Below are positions 29,076 through 36,659 of a DNA stretch of 64,000 nt, piece after piece. Position numbers and translations under genes: made by a program. The stretch comes from JBBQWT01 sp038210375 (GTDB lineage Bacteria; Acidobacteriota; Terriglobia; Terriglobales; Acidobacteriaceae), in NCBI GenBank assembly GCA_038210375.1, contig JBBQWT010000007.1, forward strand, positions 60,212 through 124,211. The letters run 5' to 3'. Positions within the stretch are counted from its first letter, which is position 1. The number at the start of each line of letters is the position of its first letter. The notes beneath the pieces are model-generated. The model did no database searches, was not told where the DNA came from, and saw only the letters and a list, made by a program, of their open reading frames with translations.

Positions 29076-29867
29076 TTAATATCCGGCGTGCACTTTTCGC
29101 CAGATGCCGGGGAGGAATTCGCGCAGTACGTTAAAGCCCGCATCGATGCCAAAGGAGACGCCGGCGCGTTGCATGGTCTTGGGGCCGGTGCGCTCGCGCT
29201 CGCGCAGGTACGCATTCGAGAGACCGGTGGAGGCCAGCACTCCGAGCACCTCGGAAAAATTAAAGCTGCTGGCGCCGGAGTCGCGCCGGGTCACCAGCAC
29301 CCGGGAGAGCGCGTAGCCGATGCGCGCCCCAGTTCCGCCTGAAGCTTTGCGAAAATAGCGGGGGTCCTCGTGCAGCAAGCTGGGAAACATAAAGTCGGCG
29401 AAGAAGCGCCGGCTTTCAGTATCCGCCACCGCCGCGCCGAAACGGCGGAGGTAGGCGCGGCCTCCCTGCCCAAAAGCGGGGTCGCTGTTGGTTGCCTGGG
29501 AGACACCTGCGGCCGCGGCGGCCCCGACAAACGTGACCGGCGAGACCGCGTCGCGGAGAAAGTGGGTGAACTTATCGTGCACGGCTAGCGGGCAGACGGA
29601 ATCTCCGGCCACAACTTCAATGAGGCCGTCGGAGTCAGCGGTGTGCCCGGCCAAGGTGCCCTGAGCGCGCTCGCCATGTAGTAATTCGAAACCGCGGCGG
29701 GCGAGGGCGGTGTCGGCGTTGAGACACTGCGGCGCGACCACCGCTTGGGGTGGCGTATCGGCCTGGGGGGCAAGTACCACGCCCAGCGGGGTGGCAACGA
29801 CGGCGGGTTCGGCGCTGGCGGCAGTCGCCAGCACACACAAACTCAAAAGGATTAGGGGGATTTTCAC
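29076..29867 (-). CDS. Exported protein of unknown function, acidobacterial type
   Basis: 263 residues from a GTG start at 29867 with GGAGG about ten bases upstream. A cleavable signal peptide (VKIPLILLSLCVLATAASAEP) is followed by a low-complexity stretch rich in Val, Ala and Pro. The core then has HDKFTHFLRDAVSPVTFVGA, FFADFMFPSLLHEDPRYFRK and GIDAGFNVLREFLPGIWRK. The LHEDPRYFRK-type motif suggests a recurring family, but I do not recognise a named domain. Alternating Gly/Ala segments could be amphipathic and outer-membrane associated. Function unknown. Confidence 0.7.
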   Translation of the reverse strand: MKIPLILLSLCVLATAASAEPAVVATPLGVVLAPQADTPPQAVVAPQCLNADTALARRGFELLHGERAQGTLAGHTADSDGLIEVVAGDSVCPLAVHDKFTHFLRDAVSPVTFVGAAAAAGVSQATNSDPAFGQGGRAYLRRFGAAVADTESRRFFADFMFPSLLHEDPRYFRKASGGTGARIGYALSRVLVTRRDSGASSFNFSEVLGVLASTGLSNAYLRERERTGPKTMQRAGVSFGIDAGFNVLREFLPGIWRKVHAGY

Positions 29868-30098
29868 TCGGGTATTTCCTCCAGAATGTTCAGATGCCGG
29901 GATGAGGGGTTGGGCTTCCAAATCTTGCTGTAATTCTGCGGCCGGGTCAAACGGTGATGGGGAAATATTTTGGTAATGGTGTGAAGTTTCCCCGTTTTCG
30001 CGCCGTAATGAGGATGGTTCGGGTGATTGACTTGGATTCTTCGGCGTCCCCATAATTAACCTGCTCGGCTTTTCACCGCATCTCCCTGGTGCATACAC

Positions 30099-30404
30099 AT
30101 GACTTCAGATCCCAACCGCCCTTCGCGCGGAAAATTCGAGGAGGCGGGGCGCGTGATCGAGCGCGAATTGCAGGATGCGGGACGCAAGCTCGAAGCCGAG
30201 GCCGAACGGCTCATGGCCTATCTCAACAAAGAAGTTGTGCCCGTGGTGCGCAGCGATTCGACTCGCGCCGTGCGCGCTGCGGCGGATCGCCTGGCGCAAC
30301 TGGCCGACCACCTGGAAGCGAAAGCGGCAGCCCACAAAGCTCCCGCGGATGTTGCCGGGGCCGTCGATCCCGCCCCCAAACCGGGCTCCGCGGAGAAATT
30401 CTGA
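30099..30404 (+). CDS. Small helical protein, first gene of the rlpA operon
   Basis: A 101-residue, mostly helical, highly charged protein (GRVIERELQDAGRKLEAEAE, then RAVRAAADRLAQLADHLEAK) with a Pro/Ala-rich end. Heptad-like spacing suggests a short coiled coil. No signal peptide or known domain is seen. Its stop overlaps the proposed rlpA start as CTGA, indicating translational coupling to the lipoprotein gene. Function is unknown, but the coupling hints at a role in the same envelope process. Confidence 0.65.
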   Translation: MTSDPNRPSRGKFEEAGRVIERELQDAGRKLEAEAERLMAYLNKEVVPVVRSDSTRAVRAAADRLAQLADHLEAKAAAHKAPADVAGAVDPAPKPGSAEKF

Positions 30405-31237
30405 AGCCGCTCACCGCCCCGGCGCGCCTGCTGGCTGCGCTCTCGCTGGGCATGCTGTTGCTCTCAGGCTGCGGCGAGCAAAAACGGGCCCGCGTCTCGA
30501 CTCCACCACCTCCGGATATTGCCCAGGCCGCGAGCGCCGATGCCAGCCAGCCGGATGCTGAGCCTGCGGGCTCGCGGCGATCTCGTCCTCCTCGCGCTAC
30601 CAGCCGAGGCCAGCGCGCCGCTGCCTCGGGCGGCAACAATCCTTCCCCTTCAAGTTCGGACGATCTCGAGGAAATGTACGCCAACGCCAAGCCCATCTAC
30701 GTCGAAACCGGGCTGGCGAGCTGGTATGGAGACCTTTATAACAACCGGCGCGGCGCCAATGGAGAGGTGTTCGACATGACCGCCAACACTGCCGCCCACC
30801 GCACCCTGCCGCTCAACTCCGTGGCGCGGGTGACCAACGTCAAGAGCGGGCAGTCGGTGCTGGTGCGCATCACCGATCGCGGACCGTTTGTAGGCAATCG
30901 CATTCTCGATCTATCGAAATCCGCGGCCCAGGCGATTGACTTGTGGCGCGCCGGAATCGGCACAGTCAAGCTGGAAGTGCTTCAGGCGCCCGCTTCCATC
31001 GCGGTGGGGGGAAAGTGGGCGGTACAGATCGGCGCCTTCAAAGATCCCGAGGACGCGGCCATTTTGAAGTCGGAGCTGCTGGAAAAATATCCTGATTTTC
31101 ACATTCTGCAGTTCAGCGGACCCACCGGGGAATGGATTCGCATACGGGTGCAGGGTGACAAGCGCAAAATCGCCCAGCAAGTGGCCGGGCAGATGCAATT
31201 GGCGGCCGCGGGAATATTCCTGGTGCGGCTGGACTAA
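30401..31237 (+). CDS. rlpA: RlpA-like septal ring lytic transglycosylase lipoprotein with SPOR domain
   Basis: About 278 residues. The lipoprotein signal LLAALSLGMLLLSGC begins just after a CTG at 30401, the only near-cognate start besides ATT at 30398 that gives an intact signal peptide; GGAG lies five bases upstream. The double-psi beta-barrel RlpA domain has GLASWYGDLYNNRRGANGE, TAAHRTLPLNSVARVTN and VRITDRGPFVGNRILDLS with the catalytic Asp. A SPOR domain (KWAVQIGAFKDPEDAAIL) at the C-terminus binds denuded peptidoglycan at the septum. A long Ser/Pro/Arg-rich linker follows the lipobox. It is coupled to the small gene before it and followed by the HIT gene 25 bases downstream. Confidence 0.85.
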   Translation: MKPLTAPARLLAALSLGMLLLSGCGEQKRARVSTPPPPDIAQAASADASQPDAEPAGSRRSRPPRATSRGQRAAASGGNNPSPSSSDDLEEMYANAKPIYVETGLASWYGDLYNNRRGANGEVFDMTANTAAHRTLPLNSVARVTNVKSGQSVLVRITDRGPFVGNRILDLSKSAAQAIDLWRAGIGTVKLEVLQAPASIAVGGKWAVQIGAFKDPEDAAILKSELLEKYPDFHILQFSGPTGEWIRIRVQGDKRKIAQQVAGQMQLAAAGIFLVRLD

Positions 31238-31262
31238 TCAAGTAGAGATGGCGAGGGAGCCG

Positions 31263-31601
31263 ATGGATTGTATTTTCTGCAAGATTGCCGGGGGTGAGAT
31301 TCCGGCGAAAAAAGTTTTTGAGAACGATCTGCTGGTGGCGTTCGAGGATTCGCAGCCCAAGGCGCCCACTCATGTGCTGATCATTCCCCGCAAACACATT
31401 GGCGGGCTTGATCTGGCGGCCAGGGAAGACCGCGAAATTCTGGGAGAGTGCCAGTTGCTGGCCGCCGAGATTGCGCGGCAACGCAATATCGAAGACGGCT
31501 ACCGCACCGTTTATAACGTGGGCCCGAGATCGGGACAGTCGGTGCATCATCTCCATCTGCACCTGCTGGGCGGGCGGGATTTCGCCTGGCCGCCTGGCTA
31601 G
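31263..31601 (+). CDS. HIT family nucleotide-binding protein
   Basis: The 112-residue protein begins MDCIFCKIAGGEIPAKKV, with the CxxC of many bacterial HIT proteins, and ends with the histidine triad VHHLHLHLLGG. HIT hydrolases cleave nucleotide phosphoramidates or dinucleotides. The ATG at 31263 has GAGGGAG close upstream; the ATG at 31248 is too near its own ribosome site. It is the last gene of the small gene/rlpA/HIT cluster. Confidence 0.93.
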   Translation: MDCIFCKIAGGEIPAKKVFENDLLVAFEDSQPKAPTHVLIIPRKHIGGLDLAAREDREILGECQLLAAEIARQRNIEDGYRTVYNVGPRSGQSVHHLHLHLLGGRDFAWPPG

Positions 31602-31656
31602 CCTCGCGGCAGGAAACTTCTCCTGGGGCCTCGTCTCGCGAACACTTCCCTGAGAA

Positions 31657-32397
31657 CTACATGCCGGGTTGTTCGTCGGATTGGTCTGTGTCTTCGAGGG
31701 CGCCGTGGCGGCGCAGCATCTGGGGCAGTGTCTGGGAGAAAGCCGATCGGGGCATGACCACATCGCAACCCGCTTCCTGGGCCTTCAGCTTCAACTCTCC
31801 CTGAACGTGGGAAAGGAAGCCCACGATCGACGTATCCCGCTTGAACTTCGATTTCAGCTTGGTGATCATGGTGAGCGGTTTGGTGGAGATGTTGTTGAGA
31901 TCGAAGATGATCAGCGAAGGCTTTTCGTCGGGATGGTTGGCGGCCACGTGATCGATCAGGTCTTTGTCGGTCTTCACGAACTGCACCTTGACGTTGATCT
32001 TTCTGGCGGTCTCCTGGATTTTGGCCAGGAAAAACAGGTCGTCCACGAAGGCGTAGATCCTGACCGGCGCATCTTCCTTCATCACCAGCGGCTGCAAGGA
32101 ATAATCGCCGCGGCTGGAAAAACCAGACTGCGAGCTCATGCCATTGCCATTGCTGTTGCCGTTGCTGAAACCATTGTTGCGGTAACTGTGGTCCATGGGC
32201 CCAACGAAAGTCTGGGTGCGGGTCTTCCGGCCAAATCTCTTTTGGCGATCTGCGGGAGGGCCGCCGCCCTGGCCGTTGTTTTGGCCGCCCTGGCCGGGGT
32301 TCTGGGCTCCCGGGCTGGCTTGAGGGCCGCGGCGGCCGCCTTTGCGGCGACGGCGTCCTCTTCCTGAATTCTGAGGTTGGTTGGGAAGGTTATTCAT
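31657..32397 (-). CDS. RGG-rich protein with receiver-like (CheY-fold) domain
   Basis: 246 residues in two parts. The first 100 residues are disordered and rich in Arg, Gly, Asn and Gln (GRGRRRRKGGRRG, GGQNNGQGGG, NGNSNGNG), resembling RNA-binding RGG tails. The second part (PVRIYAFVDDLFFLAKIQET to the end) has receiver-like topology: FVDDLFF for the acidic pocket, LIIFDLNNISTKP where the phosphorylation strand would end, and IVGFLSHVQGELKLKAQEAG. An aspartate (FDLNN) is at the expected acceptor position. No output domain is seen. Single-gene unit; role unknown. Confidence 0.7.
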   Translation of the reverse strand: MNNLPNQPQNSGRGRRRRKGGRRGPQASPGAQNPGQGGQNNGQGGGPPADRQKRFGRKTRTQTFVGPMDHSYRNNGFSNGNSNGNGMSSQSGFSSRGDYSLQPLVMKEDAPVRIYAFVDDLFFLAKIQETARKINVKVQFVKTDKDLIDHVAANHPDEKPSLIIFDLNNISTKPLTMITKLKSKFKRDTSIVGFLSHVQGELKLKAQEAGCDVVMPRSAFSQTLPQMLRRHGALEDTDQSDEQPGM

Positions 32398-32882
32398 GTT
32401 GGTTTTTGGTCAGCTCCGGGCTGAAAGAATTTAAAGATAATGAAGAGGGGAAAAATAACGAGCGCATGCGCCATGGTCGAAACGTCCGTTTCCGGCAATG
32501 CCGCCGGAGGTGAGGATTGGCCTTCACCATCGAGCCCGCGTCTGGGTTGGAAACCGTTTCAGTTTCAGACTTAAATTCTCACTAGCGGTTTTGAAATCAT
32601 CGGCAATGCTGCCGGAATATCTTTCAGATTTCTAGAAATCCAGAATTACCTGGTTTCATTTCTTCTTAGATTCAGCGCTTGAAACTTTTTGCGCGATGCC
32701 TGCACGGGAGAGTGCGGTCAGTTCAGAAGACAACTTGATGGTACGCCGGAGTTGCAGCTAAACGCAAGTTAAAACTAAAAACCAGGCGTAAGCTTCAAGG
32801 AACCATTCCAGCCGCGGAAATTTTTGCCCGCGGGATATTATAGTTACGAAAAAAACGCGGAGTTCCGCGTGGAGGATTCCTG
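32398..32882. other. Intergenic region with short GGCAATGCCG repeats and a leader hairpin
   Basis: Two copies of a short self-complementary motif, CGGCAATGCYGCCGGA, lie at 32492-32508 and 32601-32616; a related one is at 53836-53852. Near the end, a hairpin ACGCGGA-GT-TCCGCGT (32855-32870) sits directly before the GGAGG ribosome site of the gene at 32883. A TATAGT-like element lies near 32838. No gene was found in the remainder. Confidence 0.5.
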
Positions 32883-33398
32883 ATGAGATTTCGAATCGCG
32901 GCGTGGGCAGTGATCGCAACCATGCTGGTGGCGGGCGCCGGGGTGGCGCAGAACGGACACGGCAAGATACTCTCGCCCGCGGAGCTGCAGAAAGTTCTGC
33001 CGCAGAGTTTTTTTTATGCGGGACAGAGCGCGCCGGCGCAGGCCCGCAATTCCGCCGGCATTCGCTCGGCGGACGGCAAATTTTTTCTGGCCGCGCTGGT
33101 TGACGCCTCGGGATACTCCAGCTCGATCGCGGAAAAGTACCAGGGCTTTGTGATCGCCGAGACCCGGGTATCGATCGGCGGCGCCACCCTGCCGCCGGGG
33201 GCCTATGGGTTCGGCACCCTGGCGGACGGAAGTTTTGTCATCTCCGACATCGGAGGTAACCAGTTGCAAAGCGTGAAGTCGCAATCCGATGCGGCGATGC
33301 ACCGGCCGGTGCCGCTAAAGATCGTGGAGAACGGCGGGAAATATCTTCTTTACCTGGGCAGGAAAAACGTTGCCATCGAGTTCCCGGCGGCAAAATGA
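32883..33398 (+). CDS. Exported hypothetical protein
   Basis: 171 residues with a signal peptide (MRFRIAAWAVIATMLVAGAG, cleavage near VAQ). The mature protein is beta-rich: FFLAALVDASGYSSSIAEKY, ETRVSIGGATLPPGAYGFG, SFVISDIGGNQL, then YLLYLGRKNVAIEF. I recognise no named domain. A GGAGG seven bases before the ATG is clear, and the leader carries a hairpin next to it. The TPR gene starts 10 bases after the stop, so the two are probably co-transcribed. Confidence 0.72.
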   Translation: MRFRIAAWAVIATMLVAGAGVAQNGHGKILSPAELQKVLPQSFFYAGQSAPAQARNSAGIRSADGKFFLAALVDASGYSSSIAEKYQGFVIAETRVSIGGATLPPGAYGFGTLADGSFVISDIGGNQLQSVKSQSDAAMHRPVPLKIVENGGKYLLYLGRKNVAIEFPAAK

Positions 33399-33408
33399 TT
33401 CGGTCCTT

Positions 33409-34431
33409 ATGAAGGGCGCGCGCGGGATCAAAGCCAGGCCCCCGTGCGGGAAGGCCGCGCGCAGCTGGTGTGTTCCCACGATGCTTTTGGGCGCTGCAGC
33501 GTTTATCTTTCTCTTACCGTTGGCCGCGATCGGTCAACCGCGAAATCCCGCGAACATCCCCGCGGAGAGATCCGCCTTGCTTGGCCAGGTTACGGAGGCG
33601 ATCGGGAATGGACATCCCGGCGCCGCCGAGGATCTCGCGCGGCAAGGGTTGCAGCGCTGGCCCCGCGATCCCGAGATTCTGCATCTGCTGGGCCTGGCCG
33701 AATTTCGCCTGCATAAATTGCAGCCCGCGGCCGCCGACCTGGCGGCGGCACAGAAAATTGCGCCCGCCGACGCCGCCATCGCGTTCGACCTGGGACTGGT
33801 GTACATGACCGCGTCGCAGTATGACCTGGCCGCGCGCCAGTTTGAACGAACGCTGCCGGGTCTCTCAGCCGGCAGCCCGCAGCCTGCGGTGACTCACATT
33901 CTGCTGGGACGCGCGTATCAAAACAGCAACCGCACCCGGCAGGCCATCGAGCAATTTCAAGCGGCGCTGCGATTGAACCCTGAAATTCCCCTGGGTCATT
34001 ATCACCTTGGGTTTGCCTACGAGAGCCTGGGCGAAAGCGCCAAGGCGCTCAGAGAACTGGAGCTGGAAGCGGCGCAGACACGCGACAATCCCGAGGTCGC
34101 GTACCGCTACGGGCACATGCTCGCTGAAACCGGATCATGGGAGCGCGCGATTGGCGAACTGAATCGCGCGCTGCGATTGAACCCTCAACATGCGGATGCG
34201 CTTTACGATCTCGGCAAGACCTTACTGCTGATGGGAAATGCACCCGAGGCCGTGGCGGCATTGCGGCGCAGCGTGGCGGTTTCTCCGGAATCCGCCAACA
34301 GTCATTACCAGTTGGCGCGTGCGCTGGCAAAAAGTGGGGATGGGGACGGGGCGAGGAGGGAGATGGAGCGGTTTGCCGAGTTAAAAAAGATGCAGCAAGC
34401 CAGCGGGGCCTCGGCTTCGGGCATGCGGTGA
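33409..34431 (+). CDS. Exported or anchored TPR repeat protein
   Basis: 340 residues. A basic N-terminus is followed by a hydrophobic segment (TMLLGAAAFIFLLPLAAIGQ) that serves as signal or anchor. The remainder is tetratricopeptide repeats, for example PRDPEILHLLGLAEFRLHKL, AAIAFDLGLVYMTASQYDLA, LGHYHLGFAYESLGESAKAL and HADALYDLGKTLLLMGNAPE. It probably acts as a periplasmic protein-interaction scaffold. The ATG at 33409 is 10 bases after the previous gene; an earlier in-frame start at 33370 would overlap it. Confidence 0.85.
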   Translation: MKGARGIKARPPCGKAARSWCVPTMLLGAAAFIFLLPLAAIGQPRNPANIPAERSALLGQVTEAIGNGHPGAAEDLARQGLQRWPRDPEILHLLGLAEFRLHKLQPAAADLAAAQKIAPADAAIAFDLGLVYMTASQYDLAARQFERTLPGLSAGSPQPAVTHILLGRAYQNSNRTRQAIEQFQAALRLNPEIPLGHYHLGFAYESLGESAKALRELELEAAQTRDNPEVAYRYGHMLAETGSWERAIGELNRALRLNPQHADALYDLGKTLLLMGNAPEAVAALRRSVAVSPESANSHYQLARALAKSGDGDGARREMERFAELKKMQQASGASASGMR

Positions 34432-34524
34432 AGGTGGGTCTGGTTTGTCTCTCCGCGAGCTTGAACACGACTGAATATCTAGTTTGGGTTTGAGCCGGAA
34501 CCTCAAAAAGTAGGATGAAAGAAT

Positions 34525-36369
34525 TTGAATAAGCGAAAACACCCTATGAATTGTCATCCTGGAGCGAGCTCTTGTTTCTGGTGTAAGCGAAGGACCTCGC
34601 GTTTTCCTTTGTATTTGCTTCTGATTTTCCTGGCCACGACCGCTAACCCGGTTTCCGCCTACGCTCAGAAAGCCGACACTCATACGTCCGACTCAATGTC
34701 ACCAGGAGCGGTCCAATCGAAGACTGTAGGCTCCCTATCCACCATCCAGTTTGAAGACATAACCCAACGCGCGGGAATCAATTTCCACCTCACCTGCGGC
34801 ACCCGGGAAAAGCTCTACATCATGGACGCGTTATGCGGGGGCGTTGCTTTCATCGATTACAACGCCGACGGCTGGCCTGATATTTTCCTGGTGAACGGCG
34901 CCACCCGCGAAACCATGAACGACGCGCACGCGCCCGGCAACAAGCTCTATCGCAATAATCGCGACGGCACCTTCACCGACGTCACCGCGGAGGTGGGATT
35001 AACCGGCCATGGCTGGGGCATGGGAGTGGCGGTCGGTGATTACGATAACGACGGCTTTGACGACCTCTACATTACCTATCTCGACCATGCGGTTCTGTTT
35101 CACAACGAACTCGGCAGAAAGTTTACCGACGTCACCGCTAGAGCCGGGGTGGGCAATGGCGGCCGATGGGGGACCAGCGCGGCTTTTGCCGACTATGACA
35201 ACGATGGCCACCTCGACCTGTACGTGGCCAACTACGTTGACGTCGATCTCAAGAACCTGCCCTCCTTCGGCAGCTCGAAGTTCTGCCAGTACCGCGGCAT
35301 CCCGGTATCGTGCGGCCCGCGGGGACTGAAGGGTTCGCGCGACCGGCTTTATCACAACCGTGGCGACGGCACATTTGAAGACGTGACGGAGAAGGCCAAC
35401 ATAGATCCTCAGGGAAATTATGGTCTGGGAGTGGTGTGGCTCGACTACAACAATGATGGATGCATGGATATTTATGTGGCCGACGATTCCACGCCCAGCA
35501 TGCTCTATCGCGGGGACTGCAAAGGCGGTTTCACCGAAGTGGGAGCGGCGGCAGGGGTGGCCTACAGCTCCGACGGCCTGGAACAGGCGGGGATGGGCGT
35601 GGACGCGGCGGACTACGACCACGACGGTTTCCTCGACCTGGTGAAGACCAATTTTTCCGACGATAGCAACAATCTCTACCACAACGACGGTTCCGGCGAG
35701 TTCACCGACATGGCGGGGGCGTCGGGATTTGGCCCTCCCAGCATCCCCATGCTGGGGTTTGGCGCGAAGTTTATTGATGCCGACAACGACGGCTGGAGCG
35801 ATATTTTTGTGGCCAACGGGCACGTGAATCCGCAAGTTGACGGGAGCAGTTTCGGCGTCACTTATGCGGAGAGAAATTTTCTCTTTCACAACCTGGGAGG
35901 CGCATCCCCCGGCCACCCCTCCGCGGGCGGATTAAAGTTTGCCGAGATTGGGCAGAACGCTGGAGCGGCTTTCCGAACCGCGCGCGTGGGCCGGGGCGCA
36001 GCGGTAGCCGACTTCGATAATGACGGGCGGCTTGATCTGCTGGTGGGCAACCTCGACGCCAACCCGCTGCTGCTGCACAACGTGACTCAAAACGGCAACC
36101 ACTGGCTGGCCATCAAGACCGTGGGGACAAGATCCAACCGAGACGGCATCGGGGCGAGGATTGAAATCGAGGCCGGCGGAATGCGCCAGGTGGACGAGGT
36201 GCGGTCCAACAGCAGCTACCTTTCGGCCAGCGACCTGCGGGTGCATTTTGGACTGGGAAAGGCCTCCCGGGTCGACCGCATCACGGTGCGATGGCCTTCG
36301 GGACAGGTGGATACGCTGCACGACCAGCGCGCCGACCGGGTGCTGGTGGTGCGGGAATCCGGGCATTAG
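34525..36369 (+). CDS. CRTAC1 family FG-GAP/VCBS and ASPIC-UnbV protein, exported
   Basis: About 614 residues. FG-GAP/VCBS calcium-binding blades recur as DYNADGWPDIFLV, DYDNDGFDDLYITY, DYDNDGHLDLYVAN, DYNNDGCMDIYVAD and DFDNDGRLDLLVG. The ASPIC/UnbV domain closes the protein (NGNHWLAIKTVGTRSNRDGI, then ITVRWPSGQVDTLH). The signal peptide (LYLLLIFLATTANPVSAYA) is preceded by an unusually long Cys-rich N-region encoded by a copy of the TTGTCATTC dispersed repeat. A TTG at 34525 has AGGA nine bases upstream; the ATG at 34546 has no ribosome site. It probably acts at the cell surface; no enzymatic activity is implied. Confidence 0.85.
   Translation: MNKRKHPMNCHPGASSCFWCKRRTSRFPLYLLLIFLATTANPVSAYAQKADTHTSDSMSPGAVQSKTVGSLSTIQFEDITQRAGINFHLTCGTREKLYIMDALCGGVAFIDYNADGWPDIFLVNGATRETMNDAHAPGNKLYRNNRDGTFTDVTAEVGLTGHGWGMGVAVGDYDNDGFDDLYITYLDHAVLFHNELGRKFTDVTARAGVGNGGRWGTSAAFADYDNDGHLDLYVANYVDVDLKNLPSFGSSKFCQYRGIPVSCGPRGLKGSRDRLYHNRGDGTFEDVTEKANIDPQGNYGLGVVWLDYNNDGCMDIYVADDSTPSMLYRGDCKGGFTEVGAAAGVAYSSDGLEQAGMGVDAADYDHDGFLDLVKTNFSDDSNNLYHNDGSGEFTDMAGASGFGPPSIPMLGFGAKFIDADNDGWSDIFVANGHVNPQVDGSSFGVTYAERNFLFHNLGGASPGHPSAGGLKFAEIGQNAGAAFRTARVGRGAAVADFDNDGRLDLLVGNLDANPLLLHNVTQNGNHWLAIKTVGTRSNRDGIGARIEIEAGGMRQVDEVRSNSSYLSASDLRVHFGLGKASRVDRITVRWPSGQVDTLHDQRADRVLVVRESGH
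34551..34619 (+). repeat. Dispersed TTGTCATTC-type repeat within a coding region (copy c)
   Basis: TTGTCATCCTGGAGCGAGCT, then a stretch ending GCGAAGGACCTCGCGTTTTC and CTTTGTATTTG, aligns over about 70 bases with the inverse of 60681-60756. It forms codons of the N-terminal leader of the ASPIC protein. Confidence 0.75.
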
Positions 36370-36659
36370 TCCCTTTCCGCTCGGCAGTATATTGGTCACT
36401 GCGATGATGTTCCATCCAAAAAAACGATTCCCTTTACCAAATCTTTATATTTCCATAGACAAAACCTTACAAATACTATAAACAGTAATGGACTAAACGA
36501 TTCGACTCATACAACCCTTTTGTTATCAATGGTTCCTGCGGCCACAAAATTGCAGGGATAAATAACGACATGGTTTAAAGCCTTTGGCAATGTAAGCGGT
36601 GCAAAGGTGATTTGTTTCAACTGGGGTAGTTGGACCCAAATTTTTGGAGGCGTGACGAA
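36370..36659. promoter_or_regulatory. AT-richer leader region of the Oar-like receptor gene
   Basis: About 290 bases without a gene, noticeably more AT-rich than the flanks. The ribosome site GGAGG lies nine bases before the ATG at 36660. I see no clear operator, riboswitch or terminator here, and promoter hexamers are not distinctive. Confidence 0.35.

Noticed and set aside
36370..36659. Riboswitch upstream of the Oar-like receptor
   Set aside because: No recognisable aptamer motif or anti-terminator pairing was found in the 290-base leader.
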